Positions 8,392 to 17,727 of a DNA stretch of 64,000 bases are shown here, piece by piece (the stretch's first letter is position 1; every line of letters starts with the position of its first letter). The translations under genes were made by a program, and so were the position numbers. The DNA is from Calidifontibacter indicus (lineage in GTDB: Bacteria > Actinomycetota > Actinomycetes > Actinomycetales > Dermatophilaceae). Under the pieces are notes generated by a model. That model was not told where the DNA came from, ran no database searches, and saw nothing but the letters and a program-made list of their open reading frames with translations. The stretch is taken from positions 744,001-808,000 of the forward strand of contig NZ_QTUA01000001.1 of NCBI RefSeq assembly GCF_003386865.1, in the 5' to 3' direction.

Positions 8392-9930
8392 GTGACCGAG
8401 CCATCCGAAACCTACAGCGGCACCGAACCCCCGAGCATGAAGACTCGTGCCTACCTGGGCAGCGCCCTCATCGGCATCGCGGCCACCGTCGCCGGCGCCG
8501 GAGCCGGCCACCTCATCGCAGTGCTCGTGCGGGCCGACGCCTCACCGCCGTACGCCGTCGGGTCGGCGGTCGTCGACGCCACGCCCGAACCGGTGAAGAG
8601 CTGGGCGATCCGCACCTTCGGCAGCGCGGACAAGCTGGTGCTGCTCAGCGGCGTGGTGATCGTGACGCTGCTGCTCGCGGCGGTGGCAGGACTGCTCGCT
8701 CGGCGCCGGTTGTCGTACGGCCTGGGGTTGCTGGGCGTAATGGTCGCGATCGCCGGGTGGGCCGCTCTCGCCCGTCCGAGCGCCGACTTGCTGTCGGTGG
8801 TGCCGTCGCTGGTGACCGCCGGTGTCGGACTCGGCGCGATGACCGCGCTGCACCGGGGCGCCGGCGAGTCGGCGGACGAGGGTTTGTCCCGGCGCGGGGT
8901 GATGCTCGCGGGGGCGGCCCTCGGCATTGGCGCGGTGGCTGCCGCGGTCGGCCGCTCGGTCGGGTCGGTGGCCAACAGGGTGGCCGGTGCGCTGCCGAAG
9001 CCGGCCCGTCCGTTGCCCGCCCTTCCGGCCGAGTTGCCGGTGCCGGGCATCACCGCACTGCGCACCCCGGCCTCCGACTTCTACCGGGTCGACACCGCGC
9101 TGATCGTGCCGCGGGTCGATGCGTCGTCGTGGGAGCTGGTGATCGACGGGGAGGTGGAGCAGCCGCAGCGGTTCAGTTACGCCGACATCACCGCGATGCC
9201 GATGGTGGAGGCCGACGTCACGCTGTGCTGCGTCAGCAACGAGGTGGGCGGCGAATACGCGGGCGGGGCCCGCTGGACCGGCGTGCCGGTGCGCGAACTC
9301 CTGGCCCGCGCGAAGCCGAAGCCGGGCAACGACCAGGTGTTGTCGACCTCGACCGACGGCTACACCTCATCGACCCCGCTGGCCGCGCTCGTCGATCCGC
9401 AGCGCGCCGCGCTGCTCGCGATCGGGATGAACGGCGAACTGCTGCCGCGCGACCACGGCTACCCGGCCCGCCTCGTGACGCCCGGCCTCTACGGATACGT
9501 CGGCGCCACCAAGTGGGTCACCCGCCTCACCGTCACCACCTACGCCGGCCGCAAGGCCTACTGGACGGTGCGCGGTTGGGCCGAGCGCGGCCCGATCAAG
9601 CCGAGCGCCCGCATCGACACACCCCAGCCCCTGGCGTCGCTGAAGGCCGGCACGATCGCCATCGGCGGCACGGCGTGGGCGCAGCACCTCGGGGTGCGCG
9701 CGGTGCAGGTGCAGATCGACGACGGCCCGTGGCAGCAGGCCCGGATGGGTGGCGACGCCGGCATCGACTACTGGCGACAGTGGTGGCTGCCGTGGAGTGC
9801 GCAGCCGGGCCAGCACCGCCTCCGCGCCCGCTGCGTCTACGCGTCCGGCACCTTGCAGACCGACGTGCGGGCCGAGCCCTTCCCTGACGGCGCGTCCGGC
9901 TACCACGAGGTCGTTGTCAACGTGCGCTGA
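8392..9930 (+). CDS. Membrane-anchored sulfite-oxidase-family molybdopterin oxidoreductase
   Basis: Product of 512 aa, starting at GTG 8392, 7 bases after rskA. Four or five hydrophobic segments fill residues 20-190, including a RRGVMLAGAALGIGAVAAA stretch. Then comes the molybdopterin domain, with the metal-binding cysteine segment LCCVSNEVGGEYAGGARW and GFPARLV-like GYPARLVTPGLYGY. The last 110 residues match the family's Ig-like dimerization domain (AVQVQIDDGPW). The catalytic part should face outside. The substrate is unknown; sulfite, or methionine sulfoxide as in MsrP-type relatives, are candidates. Its place directly behind rskA suggests SigK control. Confidence 0.88.
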   Translation: MTEPSETYSGTEPPSMKTRAYLGSALIGIAATVAGAGAGHLIAVLVRADASPPYAVGSAVVDATPEPVKSWAIRTFGSADKLVLLSGVVIVTLLLAAVAGLLARRRLSYGLGLLGVMVAIAGWAALARPSADLLSVVPSLVTAGVGLGAMTALHRGAGESADEGLSRRGVMLAGAALGIGAVAAAVGRSVGSVANRVAGALPKPARPLPALPAELPVPGITALRTPASDFYRVDTALIVPRVDASSWELVIDGEVEQPQRFSYADITAMPMVEADVTLCCVSNEVGGEYAGGARWTGVPVRELLARAKPKPGNDQVLSTSTDGYTSSTPLAALVDPQRAALLAIGMNGELLPRDHGYPARLVTPGLYGYVGATKWVTRLTVTTYAGRKAYWTVRGWAERGPIKPSARIDTPQPLASLKAGTIAIGGTAWAQHLGVRAVQVQIDDGPWQQARMGGDAGIDYWRQWWLPWSAQPGQHRLRARCVYASGTLQTDVRAEPFPDGASGYHEVVVNVR

Positions 9931-9974
9931 ACGGGTAAACCGTTGTGCTGCAAAGAATTTCATCGAGATCAGAC

Positions 9975-10002
9975 CCATCCGATCGGTAGTGCGCGACGAA
10001 CC
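9975..10002 (+). promoter_or_regulatory. Candidate SigK-type promoter upstream of the FAS1 lipoprotein gene
   Basis: CCATCC (9975-9980), a 16-base spacer and CGAACC (9997-10002), 45 bases before the start codon. It matches the candidate upstream of sigK in both hexamers and spacing. In M. tuberculosis the SigK targets mpt70 and mpt83 are also FAS1 proteins, which supports the reading. Confidence 0.5.
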
Positions 10003-10046
10003 ACTTGCGTCCGTGCACCACGAGCACATCGATCAGGAGATCTCTC

Positions 10047-10730
10047 ATGAAGCGCATCACCACCACCGTCACGCTCGCTGCCACGCTCGCGTTGGGCCTG
10101 GCTGCCTGCGGCGGCAACGACAGCTCGGGTTCGTCGGGATCGACGGGTTCGTCGGCAATGACCGACTCGATGTCGTCCTCCATGTCGTCGAGCGACTCGA
10201 TGGCGTCGAGCGACTCGATGTCGTCGAGCAGCCCGATGGGATCCTCCGGCGCGATGACCGACGCCCGGTTAGGTCCGGGCTGCGCGAGCGTCCCGGCAGA
10301 CGGCAAGGGGTCGTTCGCCGGCATGGCCAAAGACCCGGTCGCCACCGCCGCCGGCAACAACCCACTGCTGAGCACCCTCGTCACCGCGGTCAAGAAGGCC
10401 GGCCTGGTCGACACGCTCAACAACAGCAAGAACATCACCGTGTTCGCGCCGTCGAACGCCGCTTTCGACAAGATCCCGAAGGCCGACCTCGACAAGGTGC
10501 TGGCCGACAAGACGACGCTGACCCACCTGCTCACCCACCACGTGGTGCCGAGCCGGTTGGCACCCGCCGCGCTGGCCGGCACCCACCCGACCCTCAACTC
10601 CGACTCGGTGAAGGTGACCGGCACGACGCCCGACTTCGACGTGGCGGGCGCGAAGGTGCTCTGCGGCAACGTGCAGACGGCCAACGCCACCGTCTACATC
10701 GTCGACACCGTGCTGATGCCGATGAAGTGA
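10047..10730 (+). CDS. FAS1 (fasciclin) domain lipoprotein, MPT70/MPT83-like
   Basis: Product of 227 aa; ATG at 10047 behind AGGAG. A signal peptide ends in the lipobox LGLAAC, so Cys near residue 20 should be lipidated. Residues 22-75 are a low-complexity linker of Ser, Met, Asp and Gly with at least seven methionines. The FAS1 domain runs from about residue 90 to the end: NPLLSTLVTAVKKAGLVDTL, ITVFAPSNAAFDKIP, LLTHHVVP and IVDTVLMP. It is a surface protein of unknown activity; relatives are SigK-dependent antigens. Gene order sigK-rskA-oxidoreductase-FAS1 points to one regulon. Confidence 0.92.
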   Translation: MKRITTTVTLAATLALGLAACGGNDSSGSSGSTGSSAMTDSMSSSMSSSDSMASSDSMSSSSPMGSSGAMTDARLGPGCASVPADGKGSFAGMAKDPVATAAGNNPLLSTLVTAVKKAGLVDTLNNSKNITVFAPSNAAFDKIPKADLDKVLADKTTLTHLLTHHVVPSRLAPAALAGTHPTLNSDSVKVTGTTPDFDVAGAKVLCGNVQTANATVYIVDTVLMPMK

Positions 10731-10738
10731 CCACCCAC

Positions 10739-10798
10739 CTCCGCGAGAGTTTGCAGATTCGCGAGCCTGGCTCCCGAGTCGTGCGAACTCTCGCGGAG
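10739..10798. repeat. Intergenic palindrome, GAGAGTTTGC type
   Basis: Arms of 17 bases (10739-10755 and 10782-10798) pair with one mismatch. The core CGCGAGAGTTTGC resembles the CGAAAGTTTGCGC arms at 63,926 and in the split copy at 34,899/58,710. It lies after the FAS1 gene and before an ABC operon on the same strand and may act as a terminator. Confidence 0.75.
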
Positions 10799-10874
10799 GG
10801 TCGGCTGACGGCCGTGGGCGTGCGTGGGGTGACACCGGGTCGCGGTAGCGTCCACTCCCGTGGAGGACAAAGCG

Positions 10875-11789
10875 ATGATCCAGGCCAGTGGCCTACGCAA
10901 GTCGTTCGGCGACTTCGAGGCGGTGCAGGGCATCGACCTCGAGGTGCGCCGCGGCGAGGCCTTCGGCTTCCTCGGCCCCAACGGCGCCGGCAAGTCGTCG
11001 ACGATGCGGATGATCGCCACCGTCTCGCCGCGCAGCGGGGGAGACCTGCAGATCCTCGGCATGGATCCCGCGACGCACGGTCCCGACATCCGCGCCTGCA
11101 TCGGCGTCTGCCCGCAGGACGACACCCTCGACAACGAACTCAGCCCGCGCGACAACCTCATCGTCTACGGCCGCTACTTCGGCATCCCGCGGCGGCAGGT
11201 GCGCGCCAAGGCGGAGGAGCTGCTGGAGTTCGCCCAGCTCACCGACAAGGCCGACGGACGCGTCGAAGCGATGTCGGGCGGCATGAAGCGCCGCCTCACG
11301 ATCGCCCGGTCGCTGGTCAACGACCCCGAGCTCCTGCTGCTCGACGAACCCACCACCGGTCTCGACCCGCAGGCGCGACATCTCTTGTGGGACAAGCTGT
11401 TCCGGCTCAAACAGCAGGGCGTCACCCTGGTGTTGACCACCCACTACATGGACGAGGCGGAGCAACTGTGCGACCGCCTGGTGGTGATGGACAAGGGCAA
11501 GATCGCTGCCGAGGGCGCACCGCGCGAACTCATCGCCACCTACTGCACCCGCGAGGTGGCCGAGCTGCGGTTCGGCATCGGCGAGCACGAGGCGCTGGCG
11601 CACCGGGTCGAGGGCATCGCCGAGCGGGTCGAGGTGCTGCCCGACCGGCTGCTGCTCTACACCGACAACGGCGAACACACCCTGGGCGAGGTCGCCCGCG
11701 CGGGGCTCCACCCGGTCGCGTCGCTGGTGCGTCGATCGAGCCTGGAGGACGTCTTCCTGCGGCTCACCGGCCGAACGTTGGTCGACTGA
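10875..11789 (+). CDS. ABC-2 transporter ATP-binding protein (DrrA/NodI type)
   Basis: Product of 304 aa. Walker A reads GPNGAGKSS, the signature MSGGMKRRL, Walker B LLLLDEPTTGLDP, and the switch histidine is in LTTHYMDEAE. The C-terminal 80 residues are the extension typical of DrrA/NodI exporters. An upstream GTG at 10860 is in frame, but GGAGG at 10862-10866 sits 8 bases before the ATG at 10875, which decides the start. It powers the two permeases encoded directly downstream; the exported compound is unknown. Confidence 0.93.
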   Translation: MIQASGLRKSFGDFEAVQGIDLEVRRGEAFGFLGPNGAGKSSTMRMIATVSPRSGGDLQILGMDPATHGPDIRACIGVCPQDDTLDNELSPRDNLIVYGRYFGIPRRQVRAKAEELLEFAQLTDKADGRVEAMSGGMKRRLTIARSLVNDPELLLLDEPTTGLDPQARHLLWDKLFRLKQQGVTLVLTTHYMDEAEQLCDRLVVMDKGKIAAEGAPRELIATYCTREVAELRFGIGEHEALAHRVEGIAERVEVLPDRLLLYTDNGEHTLGEVARAGLHPVASLVRRSSLEDVFLRLTGRTLVD

Positions 11790-12622
11790 TGACGACGAGC
11801 GAGGTCGGCGCGACGGCCACCGCGGCGACGGCGGTGCGCACCGGTAACCGTTCCAGCCCGATGCACCTGTTCGACTACTGGCTCACGGTCTACAAACGCA
11901 CCTGGCGCGGCAGCGTCATCACCTCGTTCGTCACGCCGTGGTTCTACGTGGTGGCGATGGGGGTGCTGCTCGGCGGGTTCGTGCAGGCCGACCCGGCGAC
12001 GCTGGAGGGATCGGCCAGTTACCTCGCGTTCGTGGTGCCCGGCATGATCTGCGCGCAGTCGATGCAGGTCGGTTTCGGCGAGACCACCTACCCGGTGATG
12101 GGCATGCGCAAGTGGGAGAAGACGTACGAAGCGCAACTGGCCACCCCGTTGCGGGTCAGCGACATCCTGCAGGCGCACGTCGTGTTCATCCTGTTCCGGG
12201 TGCTCACCACCGCGGTTGTCTTCACGGTCGTGCTGTCCTTCTTTGACATCTTCCAGCGGTGGTGGAGCGGGCCGGTGGTCGTCGCGGTGCAGGTGCTCGT
12301 CGGTCTCGCGGCGGCGCTGCCGATCTACGCCTACGCGGTGCGTGCCGAGAGCGAGTCGGGCTTCTCGGTCGTGTTCCGGCTGCTGATGATCCCGCTCACG
12401 CTGTTCAGCGGCTCGTTCTTCCCGATCGCATCGCTGCCGTCGGCACTCGAAGCGGCGGCCCGGGTGTCGCCGCTGTGGCAGGGGGTCAACCTCGCCCGGA
12501 TGGCCACCACCGGCCAATGGCACTGGCCGGTCGCGCTCTACAACATCGCCTACCTGGTGGTGCTCGCCGGCGCCGGCTACCTGCTCACCGTCCGTGGCAT
12601 GCGCAAGGAGTTGGTGCCGTGA
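11789..12622 (+). CDS. ABC-2 transporter permease, first subunit
   Basis: Product of 277 aa with six predicted membrane segments after a polar N-terminus of about 25 residues. It includes the ABC-2 region YLAFVVPGMICAQSM and a late GSFFPIASLPSALEAAARVSPLWQGVNLAR stretch found in NodJ/DrrB proteins. Its ATG overlaps the last base of the ATPase stop (TGATG), so synthesis is coupled. Confidence 0.9.
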   Translation: MTTSEVGATATAATAVRTGNRSSPMHLFDYWLTVYKRTWRGSVITSFVTPWFYVVAMGVLLGGFVQADPATLEGSASYLAFVVPGMICAQSMQVGFGETTYPVMGMRKWEKTYEAQLATPLRVSDILQAHVVFILFRVLTTAVVFTVVLSFFDIFQRWWSGPVVVAVQVLVGLAAALPIYAYAVRAESESGFSVVFRLLMIPLTLFSGSFFPIASLPSALEAAARVSPLWQGVNLARMATTGQWHWPVALYNIAYLVVLAGAGYLLTVRGMRKELVP

Positions 12623-13431
12623 GTTCCGTCGGTGCGCCATTGGTCAAGGTCGAGGGACGCCGGTTGTCGGCGTTGGAGGGCGCCGGAACCCTCATCCATC
12701 GCAACTACCTGGTCTACCGGCGCGACTGGGTCGTGTTCGTCACGGGCTTTCTGGAGCCGGTGTTCTACCTGCTGTCGATCGGCATCGGCGTGGGCACCCT
12801 CATCCCGGGGTTCGAGGTCAACGGTCAGCACGTGCCGTACGCCGACTACGTCGCGCCGGGCATGCTCGCCGCGTCGGCGATGAACGGTGCGATCTTCGAC
12901 GCCACCTTCAACGTGTTCTTCCGGCTGAAGTACGCGAAGTTGTACGACCAGATCCTCGCGACGCCGCGCACCGTCGGCGACGTGGCTCGCGGCGAGATCG
13001 GCTGGGCGCTGATCCGCGGCGGCATCTACTCGACGGCCTTCCTCGCGGTGATGGCCGGCTTCGGCATGGTGCATTCGTGGTGGGGTCTGCTCACCGTGCC
13101 GGCCACGCTGCTCATCGGCTACGCGTTCGCGTCGGTGGCGATGTCGCTGACCACCTGGATCCGCAGCTGGCAGGACTTCGAATACATCACGCTCGCCCTG
13201 ATGCCGTTGTTTCTCTTCTCGGCCACCTTCTTCCCGATCACCCGCTACCCGCAGTGGCTGCAGTGGGTGGTCGAGGCGACCCCGCTCTACCGCGGCGTCG
13301 TGCTGTGCCGCGAACTCGCCACCGGCGCGATCGGCTGGGGCTCGCTCGTCTCGGTGCTCTACCTGGTCGCGATGGGCGCGCTCGGCACCGTTTTGGTGCG
13401 CCGCCGGCTGTCGAGGCTGCTGCTCACCTGA
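12619..13431 (+). CDS. ABC-2 transporter permease, second subunit (NodJ-like)
   Basis: Product of 270 aa with six hydrophobic segments. Conserved pieces are FLEPVFYLLSIGIGVG, YADYVAPGMLAASAMNGAIFD, KLYDQILATPR and SATFFPITRYPQWLQWVVEATPLYRG, closest to lipooligosaccharide/NodJ-type permeases. The GTG at 12619 overlaps the previous stop (GTGA). The two permeases differ clearly, so a heterodimer is likely. Confidence 0.92.
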   Translation: MSSVGAPLVKVEGRRLSALEGAGTLIHRNYLVYRRDWVVFVTGFLEPVFYLLSIGIGVGTLIPGFEVNGQHVPYADYVAPGMLAASAMNGAIFDATFNVFFRLKYAKLYDQILATPRTVGDVARGEIGWALIRGGIYSTAFLAVMAGFGMVHSWWGLLTVPATLLIGYAFASVAMSLTTWIRSWQDFEYITLALMPLFLFSATFFPITRYPQWLQWVVEATPLYRGVVLCRELATGAIGWGSLVSVLYLVAMGALGTVLVRRRLSRLLLT

Positions 13432-13500
13432 GCGACCGCCTGCGACGCGCCGCCCGGCGACGCGTATGTGAGCGGTGTCACGACTCAAAGATTTGCACTT

Positions 13501-13518
13501 TTGCCGCCTAAAGGGCAA
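13501..13518. promoter_or_regulatory. Possible TetR operator
   Basis: TTGCC and GGCAA separated by 8 bases form an inverted repeat that ends 11 bases before the tetR start, in a locally AT-rich patch. Position and size suit autoregulation by the downstream regulator. The arms are short, so this is only a candidate. Confidence 0.35.
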
Positions 13519-13529
13519 TTCTTATCCGC

Positions 13530-14162
13530 GTGACAGCTTCCACCGATCTTCGCTTCGTCGCCGATGCTGCGCGCGTCGCCGGCTGGAACGACAAGCGCCG
13601 CGAGACCGCCAAGCGGATCACCCGGGCGGCGCGTCGACTGTGCGCGACCCGGGGTTTCGACGAGTTCACCCTCGATGACCTCGCTGCCGACGCCGAGGTC
13701 TCGCGCCGCACGCTGTTCAACTACTTCGACGGCAAGATGGAAGCCGTGCTCGGACTGCCGCCCGCGGGCGTGCTTCCCCTGCTGAAGGAGTTCTGCGCCG
13801 GCGGACCGACGGGCGACCTCTACGACGACGCCTGCATCGTGGGGCGCCAGTTGCTCGAGGAGAAGGGGATGGCCCGCGACGACCTGGCCACCTTGCACCT
13901 CGCCCTGGAGCGCAACCCGAAACTGCTCGCCGCGACGGCGACCACCTTCCGCGGGGTCGGCGAAGACCTGCTGGTGCTGATCGCCGAACGCGAGCAGGAG
14001 CCGTCCGACTCGCCGCGCGTCGTGATCACGCTGACCGCGATCGCCGCGCTCTTCGAGGCGACGGTGCGCACCTTCATCGCCCCCGACAACCGCCGTCCGA
14101 TGGGCGACATCTTCGACTCCTACCAGGGCGCCCTGCGTGACCTGGCCACCCGAAACCACTGA
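13530..14162 (+). CDS. TetR-family transcriptional regulator
   Basis: Product of 210 aa starting at GTG 13530. The N-terminal helix-turn-helix covers about residues 22-70: RITRAARRLCATRGFDEFTLDDLAADAEVSRRTLFNYFDGK. The ligand domain shows no recognisable signature. It lies 27 bases upstream of the MMPL transporter gene on the same strand and probably regulates it and itself. Confidence 0.9.
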   Translation: MTASTDLRFVADAARVAGWNDKRRETAKRITRAARRLCATRGFDEFTLDDLAADAEVSRRTLFNYFDGKMEAVLGLPPAGVLPLLKEFCAGGPTGDLYDDACIVGRQLLEEKGMARDDLATLHLALERNPKLLAATATTFRGVGEDLLVLIAEREQEPSDSPRVVITLTAIAALFEATVRTFIAPDNRRPMGDIFDSYQGALRDLATRNH

Positions 14163-14189
14163 CCTGTCACCAGATTCGAGAAAGAGATC

Positions 14190-16493
14190 ATGGCAACTCT
14201 TCTGTACCGCCTCGGCAGTACCGCCTACCGCAAGTGGTGGGCGTTCCTGGCCGCCTGGCTGATCGCCGTCATCGCCCTCGGCGGCCTCGCCGGGGCCGTC
14301 TCCAAGCCGATGTCCGACTCCTTCAGCATCCCGGGGATCCCCTCGCTGCAGGCGCAGGAGATGGAGAAGAAGCTCTTCCCCGAGGCGAAGGACATCGAGA
14401 ACGCCGCCACCGTCAACATCGTGATGGCGGCACCGCAGGGTCACAGCCTGCGTGAGGCGAAGTACCAGCAGGCCGCCGGCGCGCTGGTCAAGGACCTCGC
14501 GACCCTGCCGCAGATGCCGAAGACGCCGATCGCGCCGCCGGTGCAGGCGTCCGACGCGCAGTACAAGATGGCCGTCGACGGCGCCATGAAGAACGGCGCC
14601 CCGAAGGCCGTCGCCGAGGCGAACGCGAAGGCTCTGCTGCCGTTGTCGCAGGACGGCCGGGTCGGCACGATCAGCTTCGAGTTCGACGTGCCGTCGGTGC
14701 CCGACGTGAAGCCGGCGACCCAGGACGACCTGATCGCGATGCTGCACAAGCACGCGCAGAGCAGCGGCATGCAGATCGAGGTCAACGGTCGGGGAATGCA
14801 GCAGATGCCCGAGACCGGCGGTAGTGCCGAGCTCATCGGTATGGCCGTGGCCGCCGTCGTCCTCATCATCACCTTCGGCTCGCTCATCGCGGCCGGTCTG
14901 CCGCTGGTCACCGCGCTGTTCGGCGTCGGCTCGGGCATGATCGGCATCTACCTGGCCACCTCGTTCACCACCATCGGCACCACCACCCCGATGCTGGCCA
15001 CGATGATCGGTCTGGCCGTCGGCATCGACTACACGCTGTTCATCCTGGCCCGCTACCGCGCCGAACTGCGGCACACCGACGACCGCGCGCACGCCGCCGG
15101 ACTCGCCGTCGGCAAGGCCGGGTCGGCCGTGGTGTTCGCCGGTCTGACCGTGCTCATCGCCCTCGCCGCGCTGATGGTCGTCGGCATCCCCTTCCTCACC
15201 TCGATGGGTATGGCCGCCGCCGGCACCGTGTTCTTCGCCGTGCTGGTCGCCCTCACCCTGCTGCCCGCGATCCTCGGCATGCTGAAGACGAAGGCCTTCG
15301 GTGGCCGCGTCCGCAAGCACAAGGACCCACTGGACGAGGACGGTCACCCGCTCAACAACGGGGTGCGCTGGGCGCGCTTCCTGGGCAAGAAGCCGGCCGC
15401 GGTCGTCGCTCTCGTCGTCGTGCTGCTCGGTGCACTGGCCGTGCCGATGACCGATATGCACCTCGCGCTGCCGAGCGACTCCACCGCCGCGAAGACCACC
15501 ACCCAGCGCAAGGCCGCCGACCTGGTCGCCGGTGCGTTCGGGGAGGGCCGTCAGGCGCCGTTCATCGCGGTCGTCGACGGCACCCAATTGGGTTCGCAGC
15601 AGGCGCGGATGGGCGCGTACGGCCAGGTCGTGGCGTGGGCCGCCAAGCAGAAGGGCGTCGCCAACGCTCAGATGATCGCGGTCAACAAGGACGCCTCCGG
15701 TGCGCAGGTGCTGATCACCCCGACCACGGGTGCCGATGACACCGCGACCGACAACCTGCTGAGCGCGCTGCGCGACGGCGAGTCGGGCATCGAGTCGGCC
15801 ACCAAGACCGAGGTGGGCATCACCGGCATCACGGCCATCCAGACCGACGTCTCGGAGCGGTTGACCGGCGCCCTGCCGATCTACCTCGCGGTCGTCGTCG
15901 GTCTCGCGTTCATCCTGTTGATGCTGGTGTTCCGGTCGCTGCTGGTGCCGCTGACCGCGACCCTCGGCTTCCTGCTGTCGGTGCTGGCCACCCTCGGCGC
16001 GACCGTCGAGATCTTCCAGAAGGGCACGTTCGGCCTCGTCGAGGGCGCCCCGCTGGTCAGCTTCATGCCGATCATCCTCATCGGCCTCGTGTTCGGTCTG
16101 GCGATGGACTACCAGGTGTTCCTGGTCACCCGGATGCGTGAGGCGTACGTGCACGGCATGACCGCCCGCGAGGCAGTGGTCGACGGCTTCCGGCACGGCG
16201 CCCGGGTGGTGTCGGCCGCCGCCGCGATCATGATCTCGGTGTTCGCCGCGTTCATGTTGCAGAACAACTCGCTGATCCAGTCGATGGGCTTCGCGCTCGC
16301 CGCCGCGGTGTTCTTCGACGCGTTCGTAGTGCGGATGACGCTCATCCCGGCCCTGATGTACCTCATGGGCGACAAGGCCTGGTGGCTGCCGAAGTGGCTC
16401 GACAAGATCCTGCCGTCGGTCGACGTCGAGGGCGAGAAGCTCGCCGAGATGCACCCGGAGCTGGAGAAGGAGCCGGAGCTGCAGGACGCCTGA
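14190..16493 (+). CDS. MMPL/RND-family membrane transporter
   Basis: Product of 767 aa, starting at ATG 14190 behind AAAGAGA. It shows the two-fold MMPL layout: one membrane helix, a periplasmic loop of about 160 residues, then five helices with GLAVGIDYTLFILARYRAE, and a second repeat with GLVFGLAMDYQVFLVTRMREAYVHG. The paired Asp residues in these helices are the proton-relay sites of the family. It would export a lipid or hydrophobic compound using the proton gradient. The C-terminus is a short acidic tail. The TetR gene upstream is its probable regulator. Confidence 0.93.
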   Translation: MATLLYRLGSTAYRKWWAFLAAWLIAVIALGGLAGAVSKPMSDSFSIPGIPSLQAQEMEKKLFPEAKDIENAATVNIVMAAPQGHSLREAKYQQAAGALVKDLATLPQMPKTPIAPPVQASDAQYKMAVDGAMKNGAPKAVAEANAKALLPLSQDGRVGTISFEFDVPSVPDVKPATQDDLIAMLHKHAQSSGMQIEVNGRGMQQMPETGGSAELIGMAVAAVVLIITFGSLIAAGLPLVTALFGVGSGMIGIYLATSFTTIGTTTPMLATMIGLAVGIDYTLFILARYRAELRHTDDRAHAAGLAVGKAGSAVVFAGLTVLIALAALMVVGIPFLTSMGMAAAGTVFFAVLVALTLLPAILGMLKTKAFGGRVRKHKDPLDEDGHPLNNGVRWARFLGKKPAAVVALVVVLLGALAVPMTDMHLALPSDSTAAKTTTQRKAADLVAGAFGEGRQAPFIAVVDGTQLGSQQARMGAYGQVVAWAAKQKGVANAQMIAVNKDASGAQVLITPTTGADDTATDNLLSALRDGESGIESATKTEVGITGITAIQTDVSERLTGALPIYLAVVVGLAFILLMLVFRSLLVPLTATLGFLLSVLATLGATVEIFQKGTFGLVEGAPLVSFMPIILIGLVFGLAMDYQVFLVTRMREAYVHGMTAREAVVDGFRHGARVVSAAAAIMISVFAAFMLQNNSLIQSMGFALAAAVFFDAFVVRMTLIPALMYLMGDKAWWLPKWLDKILPSVDVEGEKLAEMHPELEKEPELQDA

Positions 16494-16513
16494 CCTGCAC
16501 TCGCGCAAGACGG

Positions 16514-16553
16514 CCGGCGGCCGTGCACCCTCGGGGGGATGCACGGCCGCCGG
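16514..16553 (+). terminator. Strong GC hairpin after the MMPL gene
   Basis: A perfect 14-base stem (16514-16527 with 16540-16553) around a G-rich loop, 20 bases after the stop. Only a short TTCC follows, so it is a terminator-like hairpin without a proper U-tract. Confidence 0.7.
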
Positions 16554-16669
16554 TTCCATTTCGGGGAACGTCGTCCGCAGACGGGTCGTGCAGCGGTGAA
16601 ACACCTGTAACCCGCGCGATCGCGCGCATTCATAGCGACTGATGGAGTCGTTCAGGGCTGTTTCACAGG

Positions 16670-16685
16670 TGTGAGGCTTGTCACA
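16670..16685 (+). promoter_or_regulatory. Perfect Crp/GlxR-type site upstream of the rpf-like gene
   Basis: TGTGAGGCTTGTCACA fits the TGTGA-N6-TCACA consensus at all ten specified positions. Crp (Rv3676) in M. tuberculosis is known to act on rpfA, and GlxR acts on rpf genes in corynebacteria, so the placement about 245 bases before this gene is meaningful. A related CACCTGTAA half-site lies about 70 bases upstream. Confidence 0.65.
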
Positions 16686-17666
<981 letters not shown>

Positions 17667-17687
17667 TTCGCGACTGATCTCGCGGGG

Positions 17688-17720
17688 AAGCCCCCGGACG
17701 TCCGCGTCCGGGGGCTTTCT
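17688..17720. terminator. Intrinsic terminator between rpf-like gene and aminopeptidase
   Basis: A 13-base perfect stem (17688-17700 with 17705-17717), loop TCCG, followed by TTTCT on the plus strand and preceded by AA on the other. It lies between convergent genes and can serve both. Confidence 0.9.
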
Positions 17721-17727
17721 CGTGCGG

